From assembly GCF_011045195.1 (NCBI RefSeq), contig NZ_CP049199.1:4261501-4325500 (forward strand): a stretch of DNA of 64,000 bases, given 5' to 3'. Of this stretch, positions 25,582 through 34,586 are shown piece after piece. The notes under the pieces were generated by a model that was not told the origin of the DNA, made no database searches, and was given only the letters and a program-made list of their open reading frames with translations. Source of the stretch: Caulobacter soli (GTDB lineage Bacteria; Pseudomonadota; Alphaproteobacteria; Caulobacterales; Caulobacteraceae). The position numbers and the translations under genes were made by a program. Every line of letters starts with the position of its first letter. The stretch's first letter is position 1.

Positions 25582-26396
25582 GACCGGTCTCGTCCACGCG
25601 CGCCAAAGGCGGCTTCTCGACCTTGATCCAGGGCTTCGACGTGCAGCGCCACGTCATCGGCGCCCTGATCATGCGGGAGCTGCACACCCGCTACGGCCGC
25701 GAGAACATCGGCTATCTCTGGATGATCGTGGAGCCGATGCTGCTGGCCGCCGCCGTCGGGGCCTTGCACGCCAAGGCCGGCGGCGGCCATGCCGGGATCT
25801 TCCACCCGGTGCCCTTCGCCCTGGGCGGCTACTGCGTCTTCATGATCTTCCGCTCGGTGATCGGCCGGTCCGAGACGACGCTGGAGGCCAACAAGCCCCT
25901 GCTCTACCACCGCACGGTCACCCTCTTCGACATGCTGCTGGCCCGGGCGCTGCTCGAGGGCGCGGCCACGCTGGCGGCGCTGGTGATCCTGCTGGCCGGG
26001 ACCTGGGCCCTGGGCATGGGCGCGCCGATCGCCCGTCCGCTGACCTTCATCGGCGCGGTGCTGCTGATGACCTGGTTCGCCTTCGCCCTGTCGATGCCGG
26101 TCTGCGCGGCCTCCTATCTGAGCAAGGCGGTCGGCAAGTTCGTCCACCCGATCATCTATATCGCCATGCCGATCTCGGGCGGCTTCTTCCTGCTCGCCTG
26201 GATCCCCCAGCCGTTCCGCGGCTGGCTGTCCTGGTCGCCGCTGAATCAGATCTTCGAGATGCTGCACACCAGCCAGTTCGAAGCCATCGAGAGCCGGTAT
26301 TTCGACCCCCTCTACATCGTCGAATGGTGCCTGGCGCTGACCCTGGTGGGTCTTCTGTCGCTGCGCGTCGTGCGACCGCATGTGCATTTGACCTGA
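25578..26396 (+). CDS. KpsM-like ABC-2 capsule export permease
   Basis: 272 residues from the ATG at 25578 (ATGA overlap with the GT gene). It has the ABC-2 permease N-terminus (VIGALIMRELHTRYGRENIGYLWMIVEPMLLAAAVGAL) with the R-E-L-x-T-R-Y-G motif of polysaccharide exporters, and about six membrane segments, for example PFALGGYCVFMIFRSVIG, LLARALLEGAATLAALVILLAGTWAL, LTFIGAVLLMTWFAFALSMPV and IIYIAMPISGGFFLLAWIP. It pairs with an ATPase of the KpsT kind; the only candidate in the window is 7.4 kb downstream at 33777. Confidence 0.92.
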   Translation: MRPVSSTRAKGGFSTLIQGFDVQRHVIGALIMRELHTRYGRENIGYLWMIVEPMLLAAAVGALHAKAGGGHAGIFHPVPFALGGYCVFMIFRSVIGRSETTLEANKPLLYHRTVTLFDMLLARALLEGAATLAALVILLAGTWALGMGAPIARPLTFIGAVLLMTWFAFALSMPVCAASYLSKAVGKFVHPIIYIAMPISGGFFLLAWIPQPFRGWLSWSPLNQIFEMLHTSQFEAIESRYFDPLYIVEWCLALTLVGLLSLRVVRPHVHLT

Positions 26397-26412
26397 GCCC
26401 GGAGCCCGCACC

Positions 26413-27624
26413 ATGGACGGCTACGTCCCCACCGCAGAGCCCGCCGCCCCCCTGGATCCGGAACGCCCGACCCGGGTTCCCGACTGGTCGCCCCCGCCCG
26501 CCAGCGCCAAGGCCCCGCCCGAGCCGGCCTGGCGCGCCTGGCTGAAGGCGTCGCGGGCCTTCCTTCTGATCGTGATGCTGCCCACCCTGACGGTCGCGGC
26601 CTTCGAATACCTGGTCGCCGCCGACCAGTACGAATCCGAGGCCCATTTCATCGTGCGCGCCGCCCAGTCCGGTGGCGGCGGAAGCAGCCTGGGCCAGCTT
26701 CTGGGTCTGGGCGGCGGCAATCCGTCGGCGGCCGAGGCCTACGGGGTGAGCGACTATCTGCTGTCCCACGACGCCGTGGCGGCCGCCCGCCGCACGATCG
26801 ACCTGCCGGCCCTCTTCCGCCGTCCGCAGGCCGATGTCATCACCCGCCTGTGGTCGGCCCGGCCGGCGCCCGAGACCCTGCTCAAATACTATCGCCGCCA
26901 GGTTCAGGTGCGCTTCGATTCCGAGACCGGCATCACCACCCTCAGCGTCCGGGCCTTCCAGCCGGCGGACGCCCACGATCTGGCCGAGACCCTGCTGCGG
27001 CTGGGCGAGGGCCGGATCAACACCCTCAATCAGCGGGCGCTGGACGACGGCCTGTCGGTGGCCCGCCGCCAGCTGGCCGAGGCCGAGGCCGAGGTCGCCC
27101 AATCCCAGAGCTCGGTGACCCGCTTCCGCCAGGACGGCCGCGACATCGATCCCGAGCGCACCAGCGCCGCCCAGATCACCCTGGCCGCCGGCCTGATGCA
27201 GCAACTGGCCCAGGCTCGTAGCCAGCTGGACGGCATGCGACGCTCGATCGATCCCGCCAGCCCGCAATATGTGGCCCTGGCCAATCAGGTGCGCGCGCTG
27301 GAGGCCCAGACCGCCGCCGCCCAGGGCCGGCTGGCCGGATCCAGCGGCTCGATCGCCCCAGGCCTGGGCGCCTACGAGGGCCTGCGCCTTCGCCAGCAGT
27401 TCGCCGCCAAGCGCTACGAGGCCGCCGCCCAGGCCCTGCAGGCCGCGCGCGAGCGTTCCCTGACCCAACAGACCTTCCTGGTGCGCGTGGTCGAGCCGAA
27501 CCTGCCGGGCAAGGCGCTCTATCCCAAGCGCCTGAAGACCGTGGCCACGGTGTTCTTCTGCCTCCTGCTCGCCTACGCCGTCGGCTGGCTGGTCCTGGCC
27601 GGCGTTCGCGAACACGCGAGCTGA
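26413..27624 (+). CDS. KpsE-like capsule export inner-membrane protein
   Basis: 403 residues. After a Pro-rich cytoplasmic start there is a membrane helix at about residues 52-70 (FLLIVMLPTLTVAAFEYLV), followed by the family sequence AADQYESEAHFIVRAAQSG. The large periplasmic part has a coiled coil at about residues 205-330 (DDGLSVARRQLAEAEAEVAQSQSSVTRFRQ and later LEAQTAAAQGRLAG). It ends in a second membrane helix (TVATVFFCLLLAYAVGWLVLAG). This is the KpsE/BexC/Wzz-like polysaccharide co-polymerase topology, bridging the ABC transporter to the outer-membrane channel. It has an SD-like GGAG before its ATG and ends two bases before the next gene. Confidence 0.9.
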   Translation: MDGYVPTAEPAAPLDPERPTRVPDWSPPPASAKAPPEPAWRAWLKASRAFLLIVMLPTLTVAAFEYLVAADQYESEAHFIVRAAQSGGGGSSLGQLLGLGGGNPSAAEAYGVSDYLLSHDAVAAARRTIDLPALFRRPQADVITRLWSARPAPETLLKYYRRQVQVRFDSETGITTLSVRAFQPADAHDLAETLLRLGEGRINTLNQRALDDGLSVARRQLAEAEAEVAQSQSSVTRFRQDGRDIDPERTSAAQITLAAGLMQQLAQARSQLDGMRRSIDPASPQYVALANQVRALEAQTAAAQGRLAGSSGSIAPGLGAYEGLRLRQQFAAKRYEAAAQALQAARERSLTQQTFLVRVVEPNLPGKALYPKRLKTVATVFFCLLLAYAVGWLVLAGVREHAS

Positions 27625-27626
27625 CC

Positions 27627-29963
27627 ATGACCCTGGCCTTGAAGCTGCACAAATCCGCCGGCGTTCCGGTGACCGCCGCCGTCCACCGGCGCCTGACCCT
27701 GGCCAACGGGGCCCGTGACGCCCGTGACTGGGCCACCGCCGCCCAGGCCTATGGCGAGGCCCTGGCCCTGGCGCCGGAGCTGGCCCACATCTGGATCCAG
27801 CGCGGCCACGCCCTGAAGGAACTGGCCGACCACGCCGGGGCCGAGACCGCCTATCGCCGGGCCCTGGCCCTGCAACCCGACGCCGCCGAACCGCACCTGC
27901 ACCTGGGCCACCTGCACAAGCTGCGCGGCGAACAAGCGGCGGCGGGCCGGGCCTATCTGCGCGCCGCCCAGGCCGCCCCCGGCCATGCCGACGCCCTGGA
28001 CGAGCTTCAGAACCTGGCCGAACGCGATCCGTCGGCGGATCCGACCGGCCTGCTGGCGCTGCTCGAGGCGCGTGGCGGCGCATCGGCCTCCGACGCCTGG
28101 GACTGGACGGCGGGCCAGGTCGACGATCCGGCCGGCTCGGCGCGGGACCATCACGACGCCACCACCCCGGCGCTGATCTTCGACGCCTCGGACCTGATCA
28201 GCTATTTCCGCAACGCCCGCCTGCCCACCGGCATCCAGCGCGTGCAACTGGAAACCATCGCCAGCGCCCTGCGGGCCGGCCACCGGCCGGTGCGGGTCTG
28301 CGCCTTCGCCCAGCATCGTGACGAGTGGCTGGAGATTCCCGCGGCCGCCTTCCTGACCCTGCACCGGCTGAGCCTGGCCAGCGGCGACCGCGGCGCCCCC
28401 GACTGGATCGCCGCCATCGCCCGCCTGCGGATGCTGCTGCTGGTGGCCGAGCCGATGGAATTTCCCAGCGGCGCGTTCCTGATCAATCTGGGCACCTCCT
28501 GGTGGCTGCAGAACTACTTCCTGTTCGTGCGCCAGGCCAAGGCGGCGCGGCGCATCCGGTACGTGCCGTTCGTGCACGACCTGATCCCGATCATGGCCGG
28601 CGAGCATTGCACCCGCGAGCTGGTTCAGGACTTCATCAGCTGGGTGATCGGCGCCTTCGACCACGCCGACTTCTTCCTGGTGAACTCCGAAGCCACCAAA
28701 CGCGACCTGCTCAAGGCGGCCGAGATGCTGGGTCGCACGCTTGATCCGGAAGCCATAGCCGTGATCCGGCTGGACGCCGACATCCGCAAGGCGGGCGTCG
28801 CGCCCGTGCCCCAGACGGCGCTGAGCCGCTGGGGCCTGGGCCGCGCGCCGTTCGTGCTGTTCGTCTCGACCATCGAGTCGCGCAAGAACCACCTGGGGGC
28901 CTTCGAGGCCTGGATCGAGCTGCTACGCCGCCACGGGCCGCACAAGGTTCCCAAGCTGGTCTGCGTGGGCAATCGCGGCTGGCTGAACGACGCCGTCTAC
29001 GCCCAGCTCGACGCCCATGCCGGGCTGAGCGACAAGGTCGTGATGCTGACGGGCCTGTCGGACGCCGAGCTGGAGCGGCTCTACCGGTCCTGCCTCTTCA
29101 CCCTCTATCCCAGCCGTTACGAGGGCTGGGGTCTGCCGGTCACCGAGTCCCTTTGCCACGGCAAGGTCCCGCTCATCTCCGACGCCTCGTCCTTGCCCGA
29201 GGCCGGCGGCCCGCATGCGGTGACGTTCGAGTCCGGCTGCACGCCCCGCCTGGTCGAGGCTCTGGAGCGCCTGATCTTCGACGCCGACTTCCGCGAGAAG
29301 CGCGAACGCGCGATCGTCGAGAGCTTCCAGCCGCGCACCTGGCTCGCCATCGCCGACCAGATGGCCCAGAGCGCCGCCGACTGGACGCGCGGCGCCGTCC
29401 AGCGCGACGCGGACATTCCCCAGGCCCAAATGGGCGCCTATCACCCCATCGTCCGCAATTTCGAGACCCGCATCTGGCGCGGCATGCGGTCGGCCGAGAT
29501 CTACCGAGCCGGTCCCGGCTGGTGGAGCCCGGACAACTGGGGCTGCTGGACCAAGGCCGAGGGTGGCAGGCTGGAGATCGCCGTGCCCGAAGGCGTGGGC
29601 CCGCTGCGCCTCTACGTGCAGGTCCACGCCCCGCCCCAGAAGGCTTGCGGCTATCGCCTGACCTGTTCGGGCGCGGCCGAGCCTCGCGAAGGGGCGCTCA
29701 AGGCCGGGGCCTTCCGCTGGTTGACCCTGGACGTCGATCCGCCCGCCGACCTGGTGCTGCGCGTCGGGCTCGAAGGCGATTCCGTCGAGGATCTGGCCGA
29801 CGTCACCGACGGGCTGGACCGGCGGTTCGTCGGCGTCGGCCTGACCGGCTTCTTCCTCTGCGCCGCCGACGACCTGATCGCCCGCGCCAACTTCCTGGAA
29901 GCCGTCGCCCTGGGCAATATCGACGACCTGGCCTTCAACCGCGAGAAGCCCGAAGCCCGGTGA
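27627..29963 (+). CDS. TPR-GT4 glycosyltransferase with C-terminal beta-sandwich extension
   Basis: 778 residues in three parts. Residues about 25-140 are three TPR-like repeats (ARDWATAAQAYGEALALAPELAHIWIQRGHALKE, then similar units). Residues about 175-590 are a GT4-type transferase: IFDASDLISYFRNARLPTGIQRVQLE, VPFVHDLIPI, VLFVSTIESRKNHLGAFEAWIELLRRHG, VGNRGWLND, and YPSRYEGWGLPVTESLCHGKVPLISDASSLPEAGG with the E-x7-E-like motif. Residues about 600-778 form a beta-rich domain (GPGWWSPDNWGCWTKAEGG, LRLYVQVHAPPQ, LRVGLEGDS). It is the last gene of the plus-strand capsule operon. The 3-prime end overlaps the convergent hydrolase gene by 29 bases. The extension may bind glycan; that is inference. 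Confidence 0.85.
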   Translation: MTLALKLHKSAGVPVTAAVHRRLTLANGARDARDWATAAQAYGEALALAPELAHIWIQRGHALKELADHAGAETAYRRALALQPDAAEPHLHLGHLHKLRGEQAAAGRAYLRAAQAAPGHADALDELQNLAERDPSADPTGLLALLEARGGASASDAWDWTAGQVDDPAGSARDHHDATTPALIFDASDLISYFRNARLPTGIQRVQLETIASALRAGHRPVRVCAFAQHRDEWLEIPAAAFLTLHRLSLASGDRGAPDWIAAIARLRMLLLVAEPMEFPSGAFLINLGTSWWLQNYFLFVRQAKAARRIRYVPFVHDLIPIMAGEHCTRELVQDFISWVIGAFDHADFFLVNSEATKRDLLKAAEMLGRTLDPEAIAVIRLDADIRKAGVAPVPQTALSRWGLGRAPFVLFVSTIESRKNHLGAFEAWIELLRRHGPHKVPKLVCVGNRGWLNDAVYAQLDAHAGLSDKVVMLTGLSDAELERLYRSCLFTLYPSRYEGWGLPVTESLCHGKVPLISDASSLPEAGGPHAVTFESGCTPRLVEALERLIFDADFREKRERAIVESFQPRTWLAIADQMAQSAADWTRGAVQRDADIPQAQMGAYHPIVRNFETRIWRGMRSAEIYRAGPGWWSPDNWGCWTKAEGGRLEIAVPEGVGPLRLYVQVHAPPQKACGYRLTCSGAAEPREGALKAGAFRWLTLDVDPPADLVLRVGLEGDSVEDLADVTDGLDRRFVGVGLTGFFLCAADDLIARANFLEAVALGNIDDLAFNREKPEAR

Positions 29964-31086
29964 AGGTCCTGACCTCGGTCAGGGCGAACGGGTGGGCGTC
30001 GAAGGTCAGCATGGCCGAGGGGAACCCCAGGTCGTCGAACCAGCCCCGCCCCTCGTGCACCAGGGCCACGGACAGGTCGTAGCGGCCGGACGCCAGGCCG
30101 GACAGGGCCAGGTCGAACGCGAACCGACCGACGGCGCCCGGAGCCATCGCCGTGTCGGAGAAGATGAAGCGGTGCTCGTCGACGTGCGGGCCCGTCTCGC
30201 CGTTTCGCCAGAGCCGCGCGCCCACGCGCACGCCTTCGGCCAGGCGGATCGGGACCGGGCTGACATTCGTCACCGTGCCAGCCAGCCGCAGCCGGCCGTC
30301 GGCGGACAGCGTCGGGCCGGCGGCGTCGAGCGCCAGCGCGTGGCGGCGCGCGGACGCCCAGGCGACGTAGCGGTCGGCGATCTCGGCTGGTGACGGCGGG
30401 TCGCCGCCGATCGCGCCATCGAACACTTGGCGAAGCAGGTCCGAGGCGCGCAGGGCGGCCAACGGCGCGGCGTGGGCCAGGGGCGCCTCGCCGATCTGGA
30501 CCACGCGAGCGTGCGGCGCCAGGCGATGCGCGTGGGCCAGGTCCAGCACGGCGTCCTCGCCGTCCGCCGCCGTGTAGATCATCGCCTGACCGGGCGCCGC
30601 CAGCTCCGGCGCGGCGTAGAGCGGCGCCAGGTCAAGATAGGGCGAGACCGGGCGCGCCGCCTGCACCCGAGACAGCTGTTCCGGCCAGCGCCGATCGCCG
30701 AGGTCCGCCAGCGGCTCGGCCGCCAGCAGCGTCTGGGGCGCGAAGGCCAGGATGGCGTCCGCGGCCAGCAGCCGGCCGTAGAGCAGGGCCGCGTAACCGC
30801 CCATGCTGTAGCCCAGGAAGACGGTGCGCTCGTAACCCTCGGTGCGCCCGGCCAGAAAGCGGGCCAGACCCTCGACCCCGCCCTCGACGCCCGGCACGGC
30901 GTGATACCAGGACGTGGCCACGTCGCGCAGCAGCAGCACCGAGCAATCGTCGCGCTCGGCCAGCCGCTCGAACTCGTAGCCCAGGCCGGCCTGGTCGCGC
31001 CCCAGACTCGAAAAGGCCACCACCAGGGTCGAGGCCGCCACGTGCCGCTCGCGATGAAAGCCCCTGGAAGCGGGCGGCGACGTCAC
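29935..31086 (-). CDS. alpha/beta-hydrolase-like protein with C-terminal Wzt-C-like domain
   Basis: 383 residues from a GTG at 31086 that overlaps the stop of the export gene (GTGA). The first 220 residues look like an alpha/beta hydrolase: STLVVAFSSLG, FLGYSMGGYAALLYGRLLAADAILAFAPQ with a G-Y-S-M-G nucleophile elbow, and a late HAHRLAPHARVVQIGEAPLAHAAPL region with candidate His. From about residue 260 there is a beta-sandwich (LRLAGTVTNVSPVPIRLAEGVRVGARLWRNG, GRFAFDLALSGLASGRYDLSVALVHEG) that resembles the glycan-binding C-terminal domain of Wzt. In context it may trim, acylate or deacylate the capsule polymer and bind it through the sandwich. Both domain calls rest on visible motifs; the function is inferred. 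Confidence 0.75.
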   Translation of the reverse strand: MTSPPASRGFHRERHVAASTLVVAFSSLGRDQAGLGYEFERLAERDDCSVLLLRDVATSWYHAVPGVEGGVEGLARFLAGRTEGYERTVFLGYSMGGYAALLYGRLLAADAILAFAPQTLLAAEPLADLGDRRWPEQLSRVQAARPVSPYLDLAPLYAAPELAAPGQAMIYTAADGEDAVLDLAHAHRLAPHARVVQIGEAPLAHAAPLAALRASDLLRQVFDGAIGGDPPSPAEIADRYVAWASARRHALALDAAGPTLSADGRLRLAGTVTNVSPVPIRLAEGVRVGARLWRNGETGPHVDEHRFIFSDTAMAPGAVGRFAFDLALSGLASGRYDLSVALVHEGRGWFDDLGFPSAMLTFDAHPFALTEVRTFTGLRASRG

Positions 31087-32240
31087 CGCGTGAGCACCTT
31101 GGCCGTATAGATCGGCGAGAAGAACAGGTTGAGGATCTGGGCGATCTTGGTCGGCTGGTTCGATCGCGCGTTGGCGATGTAGATCACGTCGCGCGGCCGC
31201 ATTTCGAAGCCCTGGGCCAGGAAGTAGCTCCGGGCCTTGAGCAGGTCCAGGCGATAGGCCACCGGCCGGGCGCCGGCCATCGGCGCGCCGTCGGTCGCGC
31301 TGGGCTGATAGCGGAACACGAACACGGCCGAGGCGTCGGCCTGCTGGTCGCTGGGACCGCCGGCGCGGGCGATGGCCTCGGCCAACGAAACGCGAGGACT
31401 CTGGAAGGCCACCTCCGACACCTTCCCAGCGGCCCCGAACACCGTGAAGCTCCTGGGCTGGAAGGTCACCGTCACCCGGTCGCCCCCGCGCAGCGGCACG
31501 TCGTCCGGCGAGCCGGCCACCAGGGCGGCCAGCGGGATCGTCGCGCCATGACCGTCGCGACCAAGTTGCACGGTGCTGTCCTGGACGGCGTAGCTGGGAC
31601 CGCCAACCAGGGCAACCGCGTCCGAAAGGCGCTCGCCCGCCAGGCTCAGGGGCACGCGCCCCGGCTTCTTGACGTCGCCCGTCACCATCACGGTGTTGGC
31701 CAGGTTCTCGCGCACGCCGACCACCACCTGCGGATCCTGCGACTTGCCGCGCAGGGCTCGGGCGATCTCCGCGGCCAGGACGTCGGGCGTCTTGCCCGCC
31801 GCCGTCAGCCGACCGATCCACGGCAGGGCGATCGCGCCGTCGCGGCCCACCGTGATCGGCGGCAGGGTCTCGGCCGCCCCGGTCGGCGGCGCGAGGGCGC
31901 CCGTACCGCTCACGGACGTCGAGCGCGCTCCGAACAGGCCCACTCCGACCTCGTAGATCGAGATGTCCAGCACGTCGCCGGGACCCAGCAAGTCGGCGGA
32001 ACCGTCGGCGCCCCGCCCGACCAGGCTGGCCGGGCCGGCGGCCGCCGACGACAGGCTCGCCACGGCGGCGGCGTCGATGTCGACGATGCTGAAGTCGCCG
32101 GACTGGCGCTGGGCGGCGCCGATCGCGTCGGCCGTCGGCCCGCTGGACGGCAGGCTGGCGCAGGCGCCGAGCACGGCGAGCATGGGCGCCAGGCTCAGGA
32201 AGCCGGCGATGCGGGTCCAGGACCGCGAGGATGAGATCAC
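31083..32240 (-). CDS. Wza/KpsD-type polysaccharide export outer-membrane lipoprotein
   Basis: 385 residues from a GTG at 32240 overlapping the glycosyltransferase stop. The leader ends in a lipobox (MLAVLGAC), so it is a lipoprotein. The polysaccharide export domain appears at about residues 85-200 (LLGPGDVLDISIYEVGVGLFG, PPITVGRDGAIALPWIGRLTAAGKTPDVLAAEIARAL, DPQVVVGV). Two SLBB-type repeats follow (NTVMVTGDVKKPGRVPLSLAGERLSDAVALVGG; SFTVFGAAGKVSEVAFQSPRVSLAEAIARAGG). The end has GFEMRPRDVIYIANAR. It forms the outer-membrane exit channel for the capsule. Confidence 0.93.
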   Translation of the reverse strand: MISSSRSWTRIAGFLSLAPMLAVLGACASLPSSGPTADAIGAAQRQSGDFSIVDIDAAAVASLSSAAAGPASLVGRGADGSADLLGPGDVLDISIYEVGVGLFGARSTSVSGTGALAPPTGAAETLPPITVGRDGAIALPWIGRLTAAGKTPDVLAAEIARALRGKSQDPQVVVGVRENLANTVMVTGDVKKPGRVPLSLAGERLSDAVALVGGPSYAVQDSTVQLGRDGHGATIPLAALVAGSPDDVPLRGGDRVTVTFQPRSFTVFGAAGKVSEVAFQSPRVSLAEAIARAGGPSDQQADASAVFVFRYQPSATDGAPMAGARPVAYRLDLLKARSYFLAQGFEMRPRDVIYIANARSNQPTKIAQILNLFFSPIYTAKVLTR

Positions 32241-33610
32241 GGGACGTCTCCGGAAAGGGGCGCGCCGCGCAGGCGGGACGCGGCGGGATCGAGCAGTCGA
32301 GCGTGCAGGGCGGCCAGGCGGTCCTGGTAGGCGTCCAGCGAGAACAGGGCCGCGCGCTCGCGGCCGGCCGCGCCCAGTCGGGCGCGCAGGGCGTCGTCGC
32401 CGTCCAGTTCGCGCAGGGCGCCGGCCATGGCGGCGACGTCGTAGGGATCGACCAGACGTCCGGCCGCGCCGACCACCTCCGGCAGGGCGGCGGTGTCGCC
32501 CGCCATCACCGGCGCGCCCAGCGTCATGGCCTCCAGCGCCGGCAGGCCGAAGCCTTCGTAGAGCGAGGGGAACAACACCGCCCGCGCGCCCTGGACCAGG
32601 GTCCGCAGATGATCGGCCGGCAGGTAGTCGATCCGCCGGATCCGCTCCGCGCCGGGCAGGCGCGCGCCGTACGCGCCGTCCAGCAGCCGCAGCTCCTCGT
32701 CGGCCAGCCAGGCCCGCGGCCCCACCAGCACCAGCGGCGTCGCGGTCTCGGCGGCCAGATAGGCCTCGATCAGCCGGCCGACGTTCTTCTTGGGCTCGAT
32801 GGCGCCGAAGAACAGGAAATAGCCCTGGGGCTGGAGGTCGAACAGCGTGCGCAGCCGCGCGGTCAGCGCCGTCGCGTCCAGCGGAGCCGGCGCCAGGCTG
32901 GACTGGTAGGTGTTGGTCACCCGGCCGGGATCGACGGAAAACAGGTCGAGAATGTCGCGCCGCGAGGCCTCGGACACCGTGACCACATGGTCGGCCGTGG
33001 CCAGGCACCGGCGGATCAGCCGCTCGTGATAGGCCTTGTCGTCCAGCGTCGTGAACGGCAGGCGCAGCGGCACCAGGTCGTGCACGGTGTAGACGTTCAG
33101 CGCCCCTTCCAGCCGCAGAGGCAGCGGGTAGGTCCAGTGCATGATCGCCGGCGGATCGGGCAGGCGGACGGTCATGAAGCGGCCGTAGCGGCGGAAATGG
33201 CGCGCGCCGAGATGGAAGAGACCGCCCAGGGTGAACAGGCGATCGAACGCCGGCAACCGCTGGGCCAGGCCCTCGCGCACCACCCTGCCCGCGACCGGGA
33301 TCTCCAGCGGCTCGCGCGCGCCGGGCGACAGGAAGACGCGCCGCGCGGCCTGGCGCAGGGTGACCTTTCCGCCCGCCTCCCGCCCCGCGCCTTCGGCCAG
33401 GCGGGCGAAGAACAGGGTCTCGCGCAGGGGCTCGGGCGTGCGCTTGGGCACGTCCAGGCCGTAGATCACGTCGATCGAGCGGCCCAGCCCGCGCAGGGCG
33501 TGACTCAGAACCCGGCCGTACGTCGCCACCCCCGTGCCGCGCGGCAGAGCCAGGTTGAACCCATCCAGGCCGACCCGCACGTCAGGCCCAGCTTCTACGA
33601 CCAAGACCAT
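32237..33610 (-). CDS. GT4-family glycosyltransferase
   Basis: 457 residues. N-terminal domain: VRVGLDGFNLALPRGTGVATYGRVLSHALRGLG and LNVYTVHDLVPLRLPF. C-terminal domain: YFLFFGAIEPKKNVGRLIEAYLAA, PLVLVGPRAWLADEEL, and FPSLYEGFGLPALEAMTLGAPVMAGDTAALPEVVG with the E-x7-E GT4 motif. It is the first gene of the minus-strand capsule operon (GT, export lipoprotein, hydrolase), transcribed away from the ABC ATPase gene through a shared AT-rich gap. It shares motifs with the transferases at 24319 and 27627 but is clearly divergent. Confidence 0.88.
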   Translation of the reverse strand: MVLVVEAGPDVRVGLDGFNLALPRGTGVATYGRVLSHALRGLGRSIDVIYGLDVPKRTPEPLRETLFFARLAEGAGREAGGKVTLRQAARRVFLSPGAREPLEIPVAGRVVREGLAQRLPAFDRLFTLGGLFHLGARHFRRYGRFMTVRLPDPPAIMHWTYPLPLRLEGALNVYTVHDLVPLRLPFTTLDDKAYHERLIRRCLATADHVVTVSEASRRDILDLFSVDPGRVTNTYQSSLAPAPLDATALTARLRTLFDLQPQGYFLFFGAIEPKKNVGRLIEAYLAAETATPLVLVGPRAWLADEELRLLDGAYGARLPGAERIRRIDYLPADHLRTLVQGARAVLFPSLYEGFGLPALEAMTLGAPVMAGDTAALPEVVGAAGRLVDPYDVAAMAGALRELDGDDALRARLGAAGRERAALFSLDAYQDRLAALHARLLDPAASRLRGAPLSGDVP

Positions 33611-33776
33611 AGACCTTCATGTTCTGGAATATATTTCCAATAATTAAGTCTATGATCGATACCGCCTCTCGTATTGAAGTAATTATTCGTGAATTTCTGC
33701 AAATTTTAGCTAAATTATATTGACATGATTGAAGTGAAAATTCGATATTCGCCGTGAAATCACGGACAAGATCGAC
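33611..33776. promoter_or_regulatory. AT-rich divergent promoter region (GT operon / kpsT)
   Basis: The 166 bases between the divergent glycosyltransferase and ABC ATPase genes are very AT-rich for this genome, with runs such as GCAAATTTTAGCTAAATTAT (near 33700) and a TGGAA-TATAT-TTCCA inverted repeat near 33622-33636. Both capsule transcripts must start here, so it should contain two promoters. It resembles the AT-rich gap upstream of gspE. I cannot place -10 and -35 boxes with confidence. Confidence 0.5.
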
Positions 33777-34439
33777 ATGATCTCCCTCATCGACATCAAC
33801 AAGATCTATCATGGGCGGAACCTGACCAAGCAGGTGCTGCACGACGTCAGCTTCACCGTGCGCCCCGGCGACGCCCTGGGCGTGTGCGGCGCCAACGGCG
33901 CGGGCAAGTCGACCCTGCTGCGGCTGATCGCCGGCGTCGAACACCCCTCGTCCGGCCGGGTGCGACGCGAGATGTCGGTGTCCTGGCCGCTGGGCTATTC
34001 CAGCTGCTTCCAGAGCAGCCTGACCGGCGCGGACAACGCCCGCTTCATCGCGCGCATCTACCGCCGGCCGATCGACGATCTGCTGGCCTTTGTCGACGAT
34101 TTCGCCCAGCTGGGACGCTACTTCCACCAGCCGGTGAAGACCTATTCCGCCGGCATGGCCGCGCGCCTGGCCTTCGCCGTGTCGCTGGCCATCGACTTCG
34201 ACTGCTACCTGGTGGACGAGATCACCGGCGTCGGCGACGAGCGGTTTCGCGACCGCTGTCAGCAGGCCCTGACGAGCCGCCGCGCGGCCGGCACCCTGGT
34301 GATGGTCTCGCACAACGCCGACACCCTGCGCAGCCACTGCAGCCGCGGCGCGGTGATCCAGGACGGCCAGGTTCGACTCTACGACTCGATCGACGAGGCG
34401 ATCGAGGTTCATCGCCATGCCCAGCGGACGGCGGCCTGA
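33777..34439 (+). CDS. KpsT/Wzt-type polysaccharide ABC transporter ATPase
   Basis: 220 residues. Walker [21 protein letters not shown] at about residues 39-58, signature [17 protein letters not shown], Walker [18 protein letters not shown] and H-loop [14 protein letters not shown]. The ABC signature is SAGM, as in KpsT, and the length matches a KpsT without the glycan-binding Wzt C-domain. It should energise the KpsM-like permease at 25578. It is separated from that permease by the convergent pair of operons, an uncommon arrangement since kpsM and kpsT are usually adjacent. Confidence 0.93.
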   Translation: MISLIDINKIYHGRNLTKQVLHDVSFTVRPGDALGVCGANGAGKSTLLRLIAGVEHPSSGRVRREMSVSWPLGYSSCFQSSLTGADNARFIARIYRRPIDDLLAFVDDFAQLGRYFHQPVKTYSAGMAARLAFAVSLAIDFDCYLVDEITGVGDERFRDRCQQALTSRRAAGTLVMVSHNADTLRSHCSRGAVIQDGQVRLYDSIDEAIEVHRHAQRTAA

Positions 34440-34586
34440 GCGCGCCGCGCGGCGACGCATCCAGCGGCCCACGCGCGCGAATATCTTGTCGACCGCCCAA
34501 GCCACGCCAGACCAACCACCACCCCAGGGCGCGCCGAACAGGCCGCCGCCAAGCCTGGACATGGCCTCGAACGCGCCCTCCGCGCA

